The notes: generated by a model not told the origin, from the letters alone. Shown: positions 54,114-63,802, numbered from the stretch's first letter. The stretch is DNA of 64,000 nucleotides from Actinomadura spongiicola (GCF_003432485.1 NZ_QVNQ01000001.1:248001-312000), one strand, 5' to 3'. Numbers and translations are program-made.

Positions 54114-54142
54114 GGGCCCCGCGCTCCCGCGGCGCGGGGCCC
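54114..54142 (+). terminator. Terminator after the DUF6458 gene
   Basis: GGGCCCCGCGC (54114-54124) pairs perfectly with GCGCGGGGCCC (54132-54142), 7-base loop, then TCCCCTGCTTTC. Confidence 0.7.
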
Positions 54143-54632
54143 TCCCCTGCTTTCACGTTCCCAGGCCGCCGCCTGCGTCCACGAACCGACGTCGTCCCGC
54201 TGCACGGCCCGTTCGGCGAGCCTGTGCGCCACCGCCCTTGTAGTTCGGCTGACCGGGGCGTCCGGAGAGGTGCCGGTGATGCGGCGGAGCGGATCGGCGT
54301 AGCGTTCCCGGAACTCGAGTGTCGTGGCGGGCATCTGGTCAGCGGTCTTGCGCGGCGTAGCACGCCAACTCGGTGGCGAGATGGACGCTCGTCGGTGAGA
54401 GGACTGAGAGGTCAAGAGGCGTCGTCCGGGCATGTGGTCATCTGCTGGATGGTTAGGTGGTAAGGCGATAACTACCGGAAGGGGCGTTGCGCCACGCACG
54501 GCTTGGTGGCCCGGTGCTCTGTCGACCGCCCTGCGGGCGGGGTGTGGTTCCAGACGACAGAGGACCTTGCGTTGCGGCGCGGGCTCCCCACCTGTCGTGT
54601 TGATCAGAGGCTCGCCCACGACAGGAGAGTTC
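54143..54632. other. Gene-poor stretch before the dienelactone hydrolase
   Basis: No intact gene. On the minus strand one frame around 54190-54330 reads TTLEFRERYADPLRRITG and RAVAHRLAERAVQRDD, which looks protein-like but lacks a recognisable family or plausible start. It may be debris of a lost gene. Confidence 0.35.
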
Positions 54633-55427
54633 ATGCCCAGCGAGACGTTGCAGATCCTCACCGCGGACGGCCGAGCCGACGCTTTCGTCGCCTTCCCCGA
54701 CGATGGCAGGCCGCACCCGGGAGTGCTGCTGTACACCGACGCCTTCGGTGTCCGGCCCGAACTGGAGGGCAAAGCTCGCGAACTGGCCGAGCACGGGTAC
54801 TACGTACTCGTCCCCAATTTCTACTATCGGCACGGCCCGGCACCGGTGTTCGAGCTTCCCGAGCACATCGGCGAGGAGACCCGGCCCGTGCTCATCGCCC
54901 GGGCGTTGTCCTGGATCAAGGAGCACACCCCCGAACGGATCCTGCGCGACGCTGACGCCTACCTCAGCTTTCTCACCACCCGACCCGAGGTCGGGGCCGG
55001 ACCGGTCGCCGTGGTCGGCTACTGCTTCGGCGCGGTCCTGGCGATGCGCACCGCGGCGGCCCACCCCGAACAGGTGGCCGCCGTCGCCGGTTTCCACCCC
55101 GGCGCCCTGGTCACCGACGCGCCCGACAGCCCGCACCGCCACGCCGCCACGCTCACCGCCCAGGTTCATCTCGGCCTCGCCGAAGGGGACCTGTCGTCCG
55201 ATGCCATCAGCGAACTCAACCGATCATTGGACGCCGCAGGCGTCGACTACACCATCGAGGTCTACCCCGGCACCCGCCATGGGTTCACCATGTCCGACAC
55301 CGACGCCTTCGACCCCTCCGGACTTCGGCGCCACTGGGAAGAGCTGCTCAAACTCCTCAACCGCACCCTGCCCAACAGCTCGATGCGCTGGCGTAACCAG
55401 CCCGGGAACACCTTCACCGCGGGCTGA
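54633..55427 (+). CDS. Dienelactone hydrolase family protein
   Basis: A 264-residue protein from the ATG at 54633 (AGGAGAG seven bases upstream). VVGYCFGAVLAMR carries the Cys nucleophile of true dienelactone hydrolases, in contrast to the Ser form near 44 kb; the acid lies near the VHLGLAEGDL strand and the His is in TRHGFT. Substrates are lactone or ester rings from aromatic degradation, or unknown. A transposase fragment follows, so it may have been acquired. Confidence 0.88.
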   Translation: MPSETLQILTADGRADAFVAFPDDGRPHPGVLLYTDAFGVRPELEGKARELAEHGYYVLVPNFYYRHGPAPVFELPEHIGEETRPVLIARALSWIKEHTPERILRDADAYLSFLTTRPEVGAGPVAVVGYCFGAVLAMRTAAAHPEQVAAVAGFHPGALVTDAPDSPHRHAATLTAQVHLGLAEGDLSSDAISELNRSLDAAGVDYTIEVYPGTRHGFTMSDTDAFDPSGLRRHWEELLKLLNRTLPNSSMRWRNQPGNTFTAG

Positions 55428-55434
55428 GGCTCGT

Positions 55435-55568
55435 CGTGGCGGACGGGGGCAGATCAGGACATGGCCCAGGTCGGCGGCGGCCTTTTCCACCCCGGCGCCG
55501 GCGCATCCCTTGTCGCACACGATCGGGCACGGGCCGGGTGCGGCCTGCCTGACGTGCAGCAGGTGCAC
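55435..55568 (-). pseudogene. Possible transposase fragment
   Basis: A minus-strand piece reads CPIVCDKGCAGAGVEKAAAD and LGHVLICPRP. This resembles the DDE-transposase pattern (V-x-DKG-x(3)-G-x(2)-FE ... G-x(3)-L-RP) of IS4/IS5-type elements. It is short, with no start or ends, so the call is tentative. Confidence 0.4.
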
Positions 55569-55621
55569 GGCGTGGGGTGGTGGGGGGGCGGGTTCTTGGT
55601 TGGCGGGGTGGAGATACGGGA

Positions 55622-55651
55622 CGGCCCCGGGCTTGGTGGGCGCCGGGGCCG
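55622..55651 (-). terminator. Hairpin downstream of jag
   Basis: CGGCCCCGG (55622-55630) pairs with CCGGGGCCG (55643-55651), 12-base loop, 30 bp past the jag stop. No T-run follows, so it is a weak terminator candidate. Confidence 0.35.
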
Positions 55652-55680
55652 GTGGAGCAGTGAGTCGTGTCGGGTGAGGC

Positions 55681-56166
55681 TTAGGCGGGGTAGACGATGA
55701 CGTAGCGGTCGGGTTCTTCGCCTTCGGACTCGCTGCGCAGGCCCGCGGCGGCCACCGCGTCGTGGACGATCTTGCGCTCGAAGGGGGTCATCGGCGCGAG
55801 CGGCTTCGGCTCGCCCGCCTGCTTGACCTCGTCGGCGACGTCCGTCCCGAGTTTGGTGAGTTCGGCGCGGCGGCGCTCGCGGTAGCCGCCGATGTCGAGC
55901 ATGAGCCGGGTGCGGTTGCCCGTCTGGCGGTGGACGGCCAGGCGGGTCAGTTCCTGCAGCGCCTCCAGGACCTCGCCGCGCTTGCCGACCAGTTCGTCCA
56001 GGGAACCGCCGACGACGGCGACGATCGCGCGTTCGCCCTCGACGTCCATGTCGATGTCGCCGTCGTAGTCACCGATGTCCAGGAGGCCCTCGATGTAGTC
56101 GGCGGCGATCTCGCCTTCCTGCTCAAGCGCCTGGACGTCGACCTCGGTGGTGTCGGTCTGACTCAA
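55681..56166 (-). CDS. jag: Jag/KhpB-type KH-R3H RNA-binding protein
   Basis: A 161-residue protein with a KH-like part (VVGGSLDELVGKRGEVLEALQELTRLAV, cut) and a C-terminal R3H domain (LAPMTPFERKIVHDAVAA then ESEGEEPDRYVIV). The N-terminal Jag domain of Firmicutes is absent, as usual in actinobacteria. It binds RNA and is linked to cell elongation and the YidC operon. The gene lies 38 bp after yidC. Confidence 0.9.
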   Translation of the reverse strand: MSQTDTTEVDVQALEQEGEIAADYIEGLLDIGDYDGDIDMDVEGERAIVAVVGGSLDELVGKRGEVLEALQELTRLAVHRQTGNRTRLMLDIGGYRERRRAELTKLGTDVADEVKQAGEPKPLAPMTPFERKIVHDAVAAAGLRSESEGEEPDRYVIVYPA

Positions 56167-56204
56167 CGGGGTTCTCCTTCTCCGGCACGTACTCGGGGTT
56201 CAAA

Positions 56205-57167
56205 CTAGCGCTTCTGGGTGCCGCTGCGCTTGCTGCGCGGCTTGCGGGTCGGCTGGTTGCGGACGACCTTCGGCTTGTCGTCCGGCTCGGGAGCGGGCTC
56301 GGCCGCCTTCTTCAGCTTGGTCTTGGTGCCGGACGGAGGCTGCCCGTTCTTGGACCCGGCGCTCTTCGGACCCGTCTTGGCGGTGGGCGCGGGTTCGCCG
56401 TCCTTACCGAGCGGCGGGTACTTCTTGTAGATGTAGTGCTGCTGCGCCAGCGTCCAGGTGTTGGACGTGACCCAGTACATCAGGACGCCCAGCGGGAAGC
56501 CGAGCCCGAAGAGGCCGAACAGCGGCGCGAGGAAGACCATCATCTTCTGCGCCTGCATCATCGGGTTGGCGTCGTCGGTGACGGGCTGCCGCTTGATGCT
56601 CGCCCGGACGGTGAAGAACGTGGTGCAGGAGCTGATGATCACGGCGAGGCCGGTGACGACGATGGCCGTCCAGCTCTTGGGGTCGTCGCCCCAGGCGTTC
56701 AGGAAGGTGTCGGGGATGTGGGCGCCGAAGATGCTGGCCTTCTGGGCACTCGACACCACCTCGGCGGAGAGGGCGAAGACGGACTCGCCCTCCTTGGCGT
56801 CCGAGATCTTCTGCAGCGTCTGGAAGAGGCCGATGAAGACGGGCATCTGCACCAAGAGCGGCAGGCAGCCCGAGAGCGGGTTGGCGCCGTTCTCCTGGTA
56901 GAGCTTCATGACCTCCTGGTTGAGGCGCTGCTTGTCGTTCTTGTACTTCTTACGCAGCGCCTGGACCTTGGGGTTCAGCTCCTGCATCTTCCGCGAAGCG
57001 TGAATCTGCTTCACGAACAGCGGAACCATGACGAGCCGCAGCAGGACGGTGAGCAGAATGATCGTGCCGCCCCAGGCCCATCCACTGTCCTCGGGGAGAA
57101 CGGTGCTCAGCCCCGTGTGGATCCACGCGATGAGCTGAGCGACGATCTCGTACAACCAGTCAAGCAC
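56205..57167 (-). CDS. yidC: Membrane protein insertase YidC
   Basis: A 320-residue YidC/Oxa1 protein of Gram-positive type (no large periplasmic domain). Five membrane segments include WGGTIILLTVLLRLVMVPLF with the conserved Arg, LPLLVQMPVFIGLFQTL, and GFPLGVLMYWVTSNTWTLAQ (end of the core). The last 60 residues are basic and Pro-rich. It inserts membrane proteins with or without Sec. It starts at a GTG overlapping the yidD stop by 8 bp. Confidence 0.96.
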   Translation of the reverse strand: MLDWLYEIVAQLIAWIHTGLSTVLPEDSGWAWGGTIILLTVLLRLVMVPLFVKQIHASRKMQELNPKVQALRKKYKNDKQRLNQEVMKLYQENGANPLSGCLPLLVQMPVFIGLFQTLQKISDAKEGESVFALSAEVVSSAQKASIFGAHIPDTFLNAWGDDPKSWTAIVVTGLAVIISSCTTFFTVRASIKRQPVTDDANPMMQAQKMMVFLAPLFGLFGLGFPLGVLMYWVTSNTWTLAQQHYIYKKYPPLGKDGEPAPTAKTGPKSAGSKNGQPPSGTKTKLKKAAEPAPEPDDKPKVVRNQPTRKPRSKRSGTQKR

Positions 57168-57567
57168 CGGGCAGCTCCTTGGGCTCTGCTAGGGCGGGGC
57201 CGCTCTCTTGGCGGCCGGAGTTCGAGGAAGCCGCCGCGGATCGCGCCTGGGGGGTCGTCCCCTCAGGCCCCTCGGAGAAGCGCGTCCTGGACGACTTCTT
57301 CGGCGGCACCGGGTCGTGACCCCCGGGGTGGAAGGGGTGGCACCGCGCGATTCGGCGGGCCGTCAGCCATGTGCCGTGCAACGCGCCGTGCACCTGGAGG
57401 GCCTCCAGGCCGTAGGCGCTGCAACTGGGCTGGAATCGGCACTGCTGCCCGAGCAGGGGACTCAAGAAGCGGCGGTAGGCGCGGACGAGAAGGATCAGCA
57501 GGCCCGCGACGGGGCCCGGGGGACCCGCCGGGTGATCCGAGGGGAACGTCATCCCCTGACTCCTCAT
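57160..57567 (-). CDS. yidD: Membrane protein insertion efficiency factor YidD
   Basis: A 135-residue protein. LLILLVRAYRRFLSPLLGQQCRFQPSCSAYGLEAL (cut) includes the invariant CRFxPSCS motif; ARRIARCHPFHPGGHDPVP completes the family. The C-terminal tail of about 40 residues is extra. It assists YidC. Its ATG overlaps the rnpA stop by 4 bp. Confidence 0.94.
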   Translation of the reverse strand: MRSQGMTFPSDHPAGPPGPVAGLLILLVRAYRRFLSPLLGQQCRFQPSCSAYGLEALQVHGALHGTWLTARRIARCHPFHPGGHDPVPPKKSSRTRFSEGPEGTTPQARSAAASSNSGRQESGPALAEPKELPGA

Positions 57568-57932
57568 CTCCGCCCCTTGGACGTGGGCCGCAGCAGCCGG
57601 TCGAGCGCCGACTCCAGATCCGCGGCCAGTTCGTCAGGACGCGCCGTCCCCGCGGTGGGGGTGGCGCGTACTACGAGCAGGCTACCCGCTGGGAGCCGGT
57701 CCAGGTGCGGGCGCATCAGATGGCGCAGCCGCCGCCGCGTGGTGTTGCGGACGACCGCGTTTCCCACGGTGCGCGCCACGATGAACCCGACCAGCGGCGC
57801 GGGGGCCGCGTCGGGAGCCTGGTCCGGGTGAAGCAGGTGAACCACGACGTTCGGCCGTCCGGCGCGGCGACCGCGCCGGACGGCCAACGTGAAGTCGTCC
57901 CGCCGCCGCATCCGGTTTCCGGACGGCAGCAC
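57564..57932 (-). CDS. rnpA: Ribonuclease P protein component
   Basis: A 122-residue protein if begun at the GTG at 57932 (VLPSGNRMRRRDDF, the usual start); an earlier GTG at 57965 would overlap rpmH. FIVARTVGNAVVRNTTRRRLRHL (quoted cut) carries the RNR signature (R-N-x4-R-R-L-R). It binds RNase P RNA and matures tRNA 5' ends. Confidence 0.94.
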   Translation of the reverse strand: MLPSGNRMRRRDDFTLAVRRGRRAGRPNVVVHLLHPDQAPDAAPAPLVGFIVARTVGNAVVRNTTRRRLRHLMRPHLDRLPAGSLLVVRATPTAGTARPDELAADLESALDRLLRPTSKGRR

Positions 57933-57945
57933 GCTGAGCGGTGGA

Positions 57946-58083
57946 TCAGACCGCGATGCGAGCACGGCCCTTGCCGCGCCGGTTGGACAGGATCGCGCGT
58001 CCGGCGCGTGTGCGCATGCGCAGCCGGAAGCCGTGCTTCTTGTGGCGACGACGGTTGTTCGGCTGGAAAGTACGCTTGCTCAC
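57946..58083 (-). CDS. rpmH: 50S ribosomal protein L34
   Basis: A 45-residue highly basic protein ([19 protein letters not shown], ending GKGRARIAV) from the GTG at 58083. It is the first gene of rpmH-rnpA-yidD-yidC-jag, divergent from dnaA, as in most bacterial origins. Confidence 0.97.
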   Translation of the reverse strand: MSKRTFQPNNRRRHKKHGFRLRMRTRAGRAILSNRRGKGRARIAV

Positions 58084-58525
58084 TTGAGGCTCCAGTGCTG
58101 CGGTCGGTTGGTCGGCGAAAAAAGCTCGATAGTTCGCATCGAGGGCCGCGTCCGGTCCCCCGCAGCGGGGGCCCACCCGAGCCTGTCTGGAGGGGCTGTC
58201 GGCGGGCACGCGTCATCCCCGTCGATGCGACTCGACCTCAGAACGTTACGGGCTCCGGCGCAGACGGTCAAACGAGGCGACCGCCGCCGACCCCCGGACG
58301 GACCATGATCGGTAAGGTCGGAGGGGTCGTGGCCGTGTTGCGGGCGGGGGCGGCAGCGGTTAGGGTCGTCCGGGCGAACCGACGTCCGTCGAACCCCCCT
58401 CGGGCACTCTGCCCACTCAAGCCCCCGTTCAGAACCACACCCCGTATCGGCCACGTGAAGGCCGGAGACTCCCGACCCTGTTCACAGGAACCCGCGTGCC
58501 GGGTTTTACACAGGGCGCCTCATGC

Positions 58526-58558
58526 TTATGCACAGCATGTGGACAACTCTGTGGACAA
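58526..58558. promoter_or_regulatory. DnaA boxes in the dnaA upstream region
   Basis: TTATGCACA at 58526, then TGTGGACAA at 58538 and again at 58550. The last two are exact reverse copies of TTGTCCACA. They lie 117-149 bp upstream of the dnaA start and probably mediate autoregulation. The rest of 58084-58674 is intergenic with promoters of rpmH and dnaA; no other gene was seen. Confidence 0.7.
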
Positions 58559-58674
58559 CTCGTGAGAGAGTAAGTCTTCCGCGTCGCGGCCGTGCTCTGT
58601 GAGGCCGGACGTGTCCTGTGGGAGAACCAGGCAGTGAGGTACTCCGTCGGACGGAGGGGGAGGGGAGCTTGCGC

Positions 58675-60795
58675 ATGGACGGTCAGGATCTCGGATCAGT
58701 CTGGGCCCGCACCCTCACCGCCCTGGCCGAGAGCGACCTGTCTCCGAGTTACCGCGCATGGCTGCCGATGGTCCGACCGCTGGCACTGGTTGAGGGGACG
58801 GCCCTCCTCGCGGCGCCGAACGACTTCGCCAAGGACGCGCTGGAAACACGCCTGCGCAACCTCATCACGCAGGCCCTTTCCCGCGAGCTTGGCAGGGAGA
58901 TCCGCGTCGCGGTGACCGTCCAGCCGGAGCCGCCCGGTGGGGCGTCGCGGGCGGGGGCGGGCGAGCCGCTGACGGCGCCGCTTCCCGGTCCAGGTCCTGG
59001 AGGCGGGCTCGGAATGCACGAGCCCGCACCTTCTTCTTATGGCGATCCCTACCCGGACCCGTCGCGCGACGACCGCGACCGGGAACGTGACCGCGAGCGT
59101 CCTTACACCGAGCAGCCCTACGGCGAACGGTCGGACCGTCCGTACATGGAGCAGCCGTACGGCGACCCTGGGTATCGACCGCAGTCGGGAGTTACCCACA
59201 GCCCCGGTGGCGGCCCCGGAGGTTATCCACAGGCTCAGGATGACGAGCGCGAGTCGTATCCGTCCCCTTACGGACCCGGTCCGGGTGGACGGGGCCCGGG
59301 CCCGTCGTACGAAGGTCGGGGTCCGCAGGGTTATCCGGGCTACGGCGCGCAGGAAGGCTTCGGTGGGGAGCCCCCGGGGCGTCCCCCGCACTCGCATCTG
59401 AACGACCGCACACTCGGCCCGATGCGTCCGGGCGGGCGCGTGGAGCAACCAGGCCGCGAACCCCAGCACGGCGGCTCTGATCCGTCGCTCGGCCACGCGG
59501 AGGACACCCTCCAGGGTGAGCACCCGTCGTTCCCTGGAGGAGAGCAGCCCTTCCTGGGGTCCGACCAGTACGGCAGCGGCTCCGAGCAGTACGGCGCTGG
59601 CGGCGATCCGTTTCGCGGTGAGGAGCCGTACCGCGGCGAGGGCGGGTTTCGGGACGAGGAGGCCTCCGACGCCCGCGCCCCGGGCGGCGCCCCCGCAGGT
59701 GGCCCGGGCGTTCCGGCGCCCGGGTCCGGAGGGAACGCGGGCGCCGTGGCGTCCGAGCACGCCCGTCTCAATCCGAAGTACACGTTCGAGACGTTCGTCA
59801 TCGGCTCGTCGAACAGGTTCGCGCACGCGGCCGCCGTCGCGGTCGCCGAGCAACCGGCCAAGGCGTACAACCCGCTGTTCGTCTACGGCGACTCGGGTCT
59901 CGGCAAGACACACCTTCTCCACGCGATCGGGCATTACGCGCAAAGCCTCTTTAATGGCGCGCGTGTCCGTTATGTGAGTTCCGAAGAGTTCACGAACGAC
60001 TTCATCAACTCGATCCGCGACGGAAAGGCCGACGGGTTCCGCCGCCGCTACCGGGACGTCGACATCCTCCTCGTCGACGACATCCAGTTCCTTGAGGGCA
60101 AGGAACAGACGCAGGAGGAGTTCTTCCACACCTTCAACACCCTCCACAACGCCAGCAAGCAGATCGTGATCTCCAGCGACCGTCCGCCCAAGGAGCTGGT
60201 GACGCTGGAGGACCGGCTGCGCAACCGGTTCGAGTGGGGGCTGACGACCGACGTCCAGCCGCCCGAGCTGGAGACGCGCATCGCGATCCTGCAGAAGAAG
60301 GCGCGGCAGGAGGGCCTCGCCGCGCCGCCGGACGTGCTGGAGTTCATCGCCTCGCAGATCGCGACGAACATCCGCGAGCTGGAGGGCGCGCTGATCCGGG
60401 TTACGGCGTTCGCGAGCCTGAACCGGCAGTCGGTCGACATGAAGCTCGCCGAGATCGTCTTGAAGGACCTCATCCCGAACGACTCCGGGCCCGAGATCAC
60501 CGCCGCGATGATCATGGCGCAGACCGTGGAGTACTTCGGCACGACGATCGACGACCTGTGCGGGCCGTCCCGCTCCCGGATGCTGGTCACCGCGCGGCAG
60601 ATCGCGATGTACCTGTGCCGCGAGCTGACGGACCTGTCGCTTCCCAAGATCGGGCAGCAGTTCGGCGGCCGTGACCACACCACGGTCATGCACGCCGAAC
60701 GCAAGATCCGGTCGCTGATGGCCGAGCGTCGCGCCATCTACAACCAGGTCACGGAGCTGACCGGACGCATCAAGCACCAGGCCCGCAAACGCTGA
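58675..60795 (+). CDS. dnaA: Chromosomal replication initiator DnaA with a 270-residue linker
   Basis: A 706-residue protein from the ATG at 58675 (AGGGGAG upstream; frame open to 58618). Domain I (about 1-90, [18 protein letters not shown]) is followed by a long Pro/Gly/Tyr/Glu/Asp-rich domain II (about 95-365). Domain III starts [20 protein letters not shown], with Walker [11 protein letters not shown] and Walker [11 protein letters not shown]. Domain IV has [24 protein letters not shown], the DnaA-box-binding signature (cut). It opens oriC and loads DnaB. Long linkers are typical of filamentous actinobacteria. Confidence 0.97.
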   Translation: MDGQDLGSVWARTLTALAESDLSPSYRAWLPMVRPLALVEGTALLAAPNDFAKDALETRLRNLITQALSRELGREIRVAVTVQPEPPGGASRAGAGEPLTAPLPGPGPGGGLGMHEPAPSSYGDPYPDPSRDDRDRERDRERPYTEQPYGERSDRPYMEQPYGDPGYRPQSGVTHSPGGGPGGYPQAQDDERESYPSPYGPGPGGRGPGPSYEGRGPQGYPGYGAQEGFGGEPPGRPPHSHLNDRTLGPMRPGGRVEQPGREPQHGGSDPSLGHAEDTLQGEHPSFPGGEQPFLGSDQYGSGSEQYGAGGDPFRGEEPYRGEGGFRDEEASDARAPGGAPAGGPGVPAPGSGGNAGAVASEHARLNPKYTFETFVIGSSNRFAHAAAVAVAEQPAKAYNPLFVYGDSGLGKTHLLHAIGHYAQSLFNGARVRYVSSEEFTNDFINSIRDGKADGFRRRYRDVDILLVDDIQFLEGKEQTQEEFFHTFNTLHNASKQIVISSDRPPKELVTLEDRLRNRFEWGLTTDVQPPELETRIAILQKKARQEGLAAPPDVLEFIASQIATNIRELEGALIRVTAFASLNRQSVDMKLAEIVLKDLIPNDSGPEITAAMIMAQTVEYFGTTIDDLCGPSRSRMLVTARQIAMYLCRELTDLSLPKIGQQFGGRDHTTVMHAERKIRSLMAERRAIYNQVTELTGRIKHQARKR
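59192..59231. promoter_or_regulatory. DnaA boxes inside the dnaA coding sequence
   Basis: TTATCCACA at 59223-59231 (an exact E. coli-type box) and TTACCCACA at 59192-59200 lie in the DNA encoding the DnaA linker. The codons encode Gly-Tyr-Pro-Gln and Val-Thr-His-Ser, so the sequences are not forced by a conserved protein motif. Confidence 0.5.
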
Positions 60796-61469
60796 TCGTC
60801 GCCGTTGTGCACAGTGTGGACAGACCGGCGACACCCCTGTGGACGGCCGCCGATCGCCTTGTCCACACCCCGTCCGCCGGACGGATCCGACAAAAGACGT
60901 GCTTCGCCCAAGAAGCCGAGTCGCTACTCACAAGTTGTGGAAAACTCTGGGGATTTTCGTGGATAACCCGGTGGGCAACCCCTGGAGAACCTGAGGATGA
61001 ACAGTGGACGGATGTGGATTACCGTGCACGGACACCCGGCGCCCTGGGGAAAACCCGTGGATGACCGGTGGACAACCTGGGGAAGGCCTGGGGACGGCCC
61101 GGTGGGCCGACCACGTGGTCATCCGCCCAGTGTCCACAAGCCGCCGAAACAGACGGCATACCCGTGGAGAACTCGTGGATAACCGGGGGATAGCTTGAGG
61201 ATGACGTGTGGGGACGATTTCGTCGTCCCCAGGCGCCGCTGCGCCGTCCACCGTCCATGCACAGCCCCGGTGGACAGAGAAACGGGGTCTCACCTGGGCA
61301 GACGCGGTCTGTCCACAGTATGCACAGCCCCTATTACTAGTACTGCACTACTTCTCTACCCAAGAAAAGATCCATCTCAAGTCAGGGCCTGGGGACAACC
61401 CGACCCGAGTGCCCCGGCCATGCCAGGATCACCTCAGCCTTGTTCGACACCTGCAGGAGGCGGGTCCCC
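60796..61469. other. oriC: Replication origin oriC
   Basis: The 674-bp dnaA-dnaN gap carries at least fourteen DnaA-box-like 9-mers in both orientations. On the plus strand: TTGTGCACA 60805, TTGTCCACA 60859 (perfect), GTGTCCACA 61130, CTGTCCACA 61309. Reverse: TGTGGACAG 60815, TGTGGACGG 60838, TGTGGAAAA 60936, CGTGGATAA 60958, AGTGGACGG 61003, TGTGGATTA 61013, CGTGGATGA 61056, GGTGGACAA 61067, CGTGGATAA 61174, GGTGGACAG 61269. A relatively AT-rich stretch at about 61330-61385 (TATTACTAGTACT ... AAGAAAAGATCC) next to dnaN is a candidate unwinding region. No protein gene is present. Confidence 0.9.
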
Positions 61470-62612
61470 TTGAAGTTCCGCATCGACAGAGACGCCCTCG
61501 CCGACGCCGTGGCCTGGACCGCGCGCACGCTCCCCGTACGTCCCCCGGTGCCGGTCCTCGCGGGCATGCACATCGTCGCCGGAGGGGAGGAGAACAGCGA
61601 CCGGCTGAAGCTGTCCGCGTTCGACTACGAGGTCTCCGCGCAGGTGTCCACGGACATCGACGTGGAGGAGGCGGGCACGGCCCTGGTCTCCGGCCGCCTC
61701 CTCGCCGAGATCTCGCGCAGCCTTCCTCCACACCCTGTGGAGGTGACGACGGACGGCGCGAAGGTGATGCTCCGCTGCGGCAGCGCGAAGTTCACACTCC
61801 TCACCATGCCTGTGGAGGACTACCCGACCCTGCCGGAGATGCCCCCGGCCGCCGGGTCCGTGGGCAGCGACGAGTTCGCCGCGGCCGTCGGGCAGGTCGC
61901 GATCGCCGCGGGCAAGGACGACACGATCCCGATGCTCACCGGCGTCCGGGTGGAGATCGAGGGCGAGACCGTCACGCTGGCGTCCACGGACCGCTACCGT
62001 CTCGCCGTCCGTGAGCTGCACTGGAAGCCGGAGCGCCCCGACTTCTCCGCCGTCGCGCTCGTCCCGGCCAAGACGCTCGCCGACACCGCCAAGTCGCTGA
62101 CGGCGGGCGCCGAGGTGTCGATCGCGCTCGGCGGGACGGGCGGCACCGGCGAAGGCATGATCGGTTTCGAGGGCGGCGGCCGCCGGACCACGTCCCGCCT
62201 CCTGGACGGCGACTTCGTCAAGTACAGGTCGCTGCTGCCGAGCGAGTACGCGGGCCTCGCCGACATCCAGACGGCGCCGTTCATCGAGGCCGTGAAACGC
62301 GTCTCCCTCGTCGCCGAGCGCAACACCCCCGTACGGCTGTCGTTCAGCCAGGGCGAGGTCGTCCTGGAGGCCGGCACCGGGGACGAGGCCCAGGCCGTGG
62401 AGGCGCTGGAGGCGACGCTGGAGGGCGAGGACATCGACATCGCCTTCAACCCCGCGTTCCTCCTCGACGGGCTCTCCGCGATCGGCTCGGACGTCGCCCG
62501 GCTGTCGTTCACCACGCCGACGAAGCCGGCCGTCCTCACCGGCAAACCCCCGCAGGACGGCGAGAACCCGAACTACCGTTACCTGATCATGCCGGTCCGG
62601 CTTTCCGGGTAG
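61470..62612 (+). CDS. dnaN: DNA polymerase III beta sliding clamp
   Basis: A 380-residue protein of normal clamp length. It is read from the TTG at 61470, placed eight bases after AGGAGG; no ATG or GTG fits. KFRIDRDALADAVAWTAR starts domain 1; GVRVEIEGETVTLASTDRYRLA is the usual motif (cut), and YLIMPVRL is the clamp C-terminus. It tethers polymerase and many repair proteins. Confidence 0.96.
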   Translation: MKFRIDRDALADAVAWTARTLPVRPPVPVLAGMHIVAGGEENSDRLKLSAFDYEVSAQVSTDIDVEEAGTALVSGRLLAEISRSLPPHPVEVTTDGAKVMLRCGSAKFTLLTMPVEDYPTLPEMPPAAGSVGSDEFAAAVGQVAIAAGKDDTIPMLTGVRVEIEGETVTLASTDRYRLAVRELHWKPERPDFSAVALVPAKTLADTAKSLTAGAEVSIALGGTGGTGEGMIGFEGGGRRTTSRLLDGDFVKYRSLLPSEYAGLADIQTAPFIEAVKRVSLVAERNTPVRLSFSQGEVVLEAGTGDEAQAVEALEATLEGEDIDIAFNPAFLLDGLSAIGSDVARLSFTTPTKPAVLTGKPPQDGENPNYRYLIMPVRLSG

Positions 62613-62869
62613 TGCGGTGAGCCTTTCGTCTCGGTGACGCGGTGGGACACGCCGGATGAAAGGCTCACTCCAGGGCATGCACCCCCACAGGACGGCGACC
62701 CGCGCGGGGCCCCGGGCTCGCGCGGCCCCACCGGCGACCGCGCCCTGGAGCCCGCATCCGCGAGCGCACCCGGGGCCGCCCCTCGGACGACGTACCGCGG
62801 GGGAGCCGCCCGCACGGCCGCGCACGCGCGGATACCTGGCGACGTGCAGTTACGCAGAGGGAGAGTGTC

Positions 62870-63793
62870 ATGGAGCTTGGGATCATCGGTCTGGGCAAGA
62901 TGGGCGGCAACATGGCCGAGCGGCTGCGCCGCGGCGGCCACACGATCATCGGCTACGACCGTGATCCGGACGTCAGTGACGTCGGTTCGGTGGAGGAACT
63001 GGTCGAACGGCTGTCCCCGCCGCGCGCCGTGTGGGTGATGGTGCCCGCGGGCAAGCCCACCGAGGACACCATCCACAGCCTGGGGGAAGTCCTCCAGCCT
63101 GGTGACCTCGTCGTGGACGGCGGCAATTCACACTATGTGGACGACCAGAAGCACGGTGAGCAGCTCGCCGCGAAGGGCATCGGGTTCGTCGACTGCGGTG
63201 TGAGCGGCGGCGTCTGGGGTTTGGAGAACGGCTACGCGCTGATGGTCGGCGGCGACGACGACAACGTGAAACGGCTGATGCCGATCTTCGAGACGCTGAA
63301 GCCCGAGGGGGAGTACGGCTTCGTCCACTCCGGCAAGATCGGCGCCGGGCACTTCGTGAAGATGGTCCACAACGGCATCGAGTACGCGATGATGCAGGCG
63401 TTCGGCGAGGGCTACGAGCTCATCGAGGCCAGCGACCTCGTGACCAGGGTGCCGGAGACGTTCCTGAGCTGGCAGGAGGGCACGGTCATCCGCTCCTGGC
63501 TGCTGGACCTGCTGAACCGCGCCCTCGCCGCCGACCCCGAGCTGGACGATCTGCGCGGCTACGCCGCCGACTCCGGAGAGGGCCGCTGGACGGTCCAGGC
63601 CGCGGTCGAGCACGCCGTTCCGCTGCCCGCGATCAGCGCGTCGTTGTTCGCCCGGTTCGCGTCCCGCCAGGACGACTCCCCCGCCATGCGCGTCGTCGCC
63701 GCCCTCCGCAACCAGTTCGGCGGCCACGCCGTCCAGGGCGTCGGTGACGATGGCGACTCCCCCGGCGCCGACGTGACTCCCCCGTCCGTCTGA
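62870..63793 (+). CDS. gnd: 6-phosphogluconate dehydrogenase, decarboxylating (short type)
   Basis: A 307-residue protein of the short (GndA/YqeC) type. MELGIIGLGKMGGNMAERL is the dinucleotide-binding turn, VDGGNSHYVDD the substrate strand, DCGVSGGVWGLENGYALMVGG (cut) and HFVKMVHNGIEYAMMQAFGEG (cut) hold the catalytic Lys and Asn. It oxidises 6-phosphogluconate to ribulose 5-phosphate in the pentose phosphate route. Location between dnaN and recF is typical of actinobacteria. The upstream gap (62613-62869) shows nothing else. Confidence 0.94.
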   Translation: MELGIIGLGKMGGNMAERLRRGGHTIIGYDRDPDVSDVGSVEELVERLSPPRAVWVMVPAGKPTEDTIHSLGEVLQPGDLVVDGGNSHYVDDQKHGEQLAAKGIGFVDCGVSGGVWGLENGYALMVGGDDDNVKRLMPIFETLKPEGEYGFVHSGKIGAGHFVKMVHNGIEYAMMQAFGEGYELIEASDLVTRVPETFLSWQEGTVIRSWLLDLLNRALAADPELDDLRGYAADSGEGRWTVQAAVEHAVPLPAISASLFARFASRQDDSPAMRVVAALRNQFGGHAVQGVGDDGDSPGADVTPPSV

Positions 63794-63802
63794 CCGGAGA
63801 CT

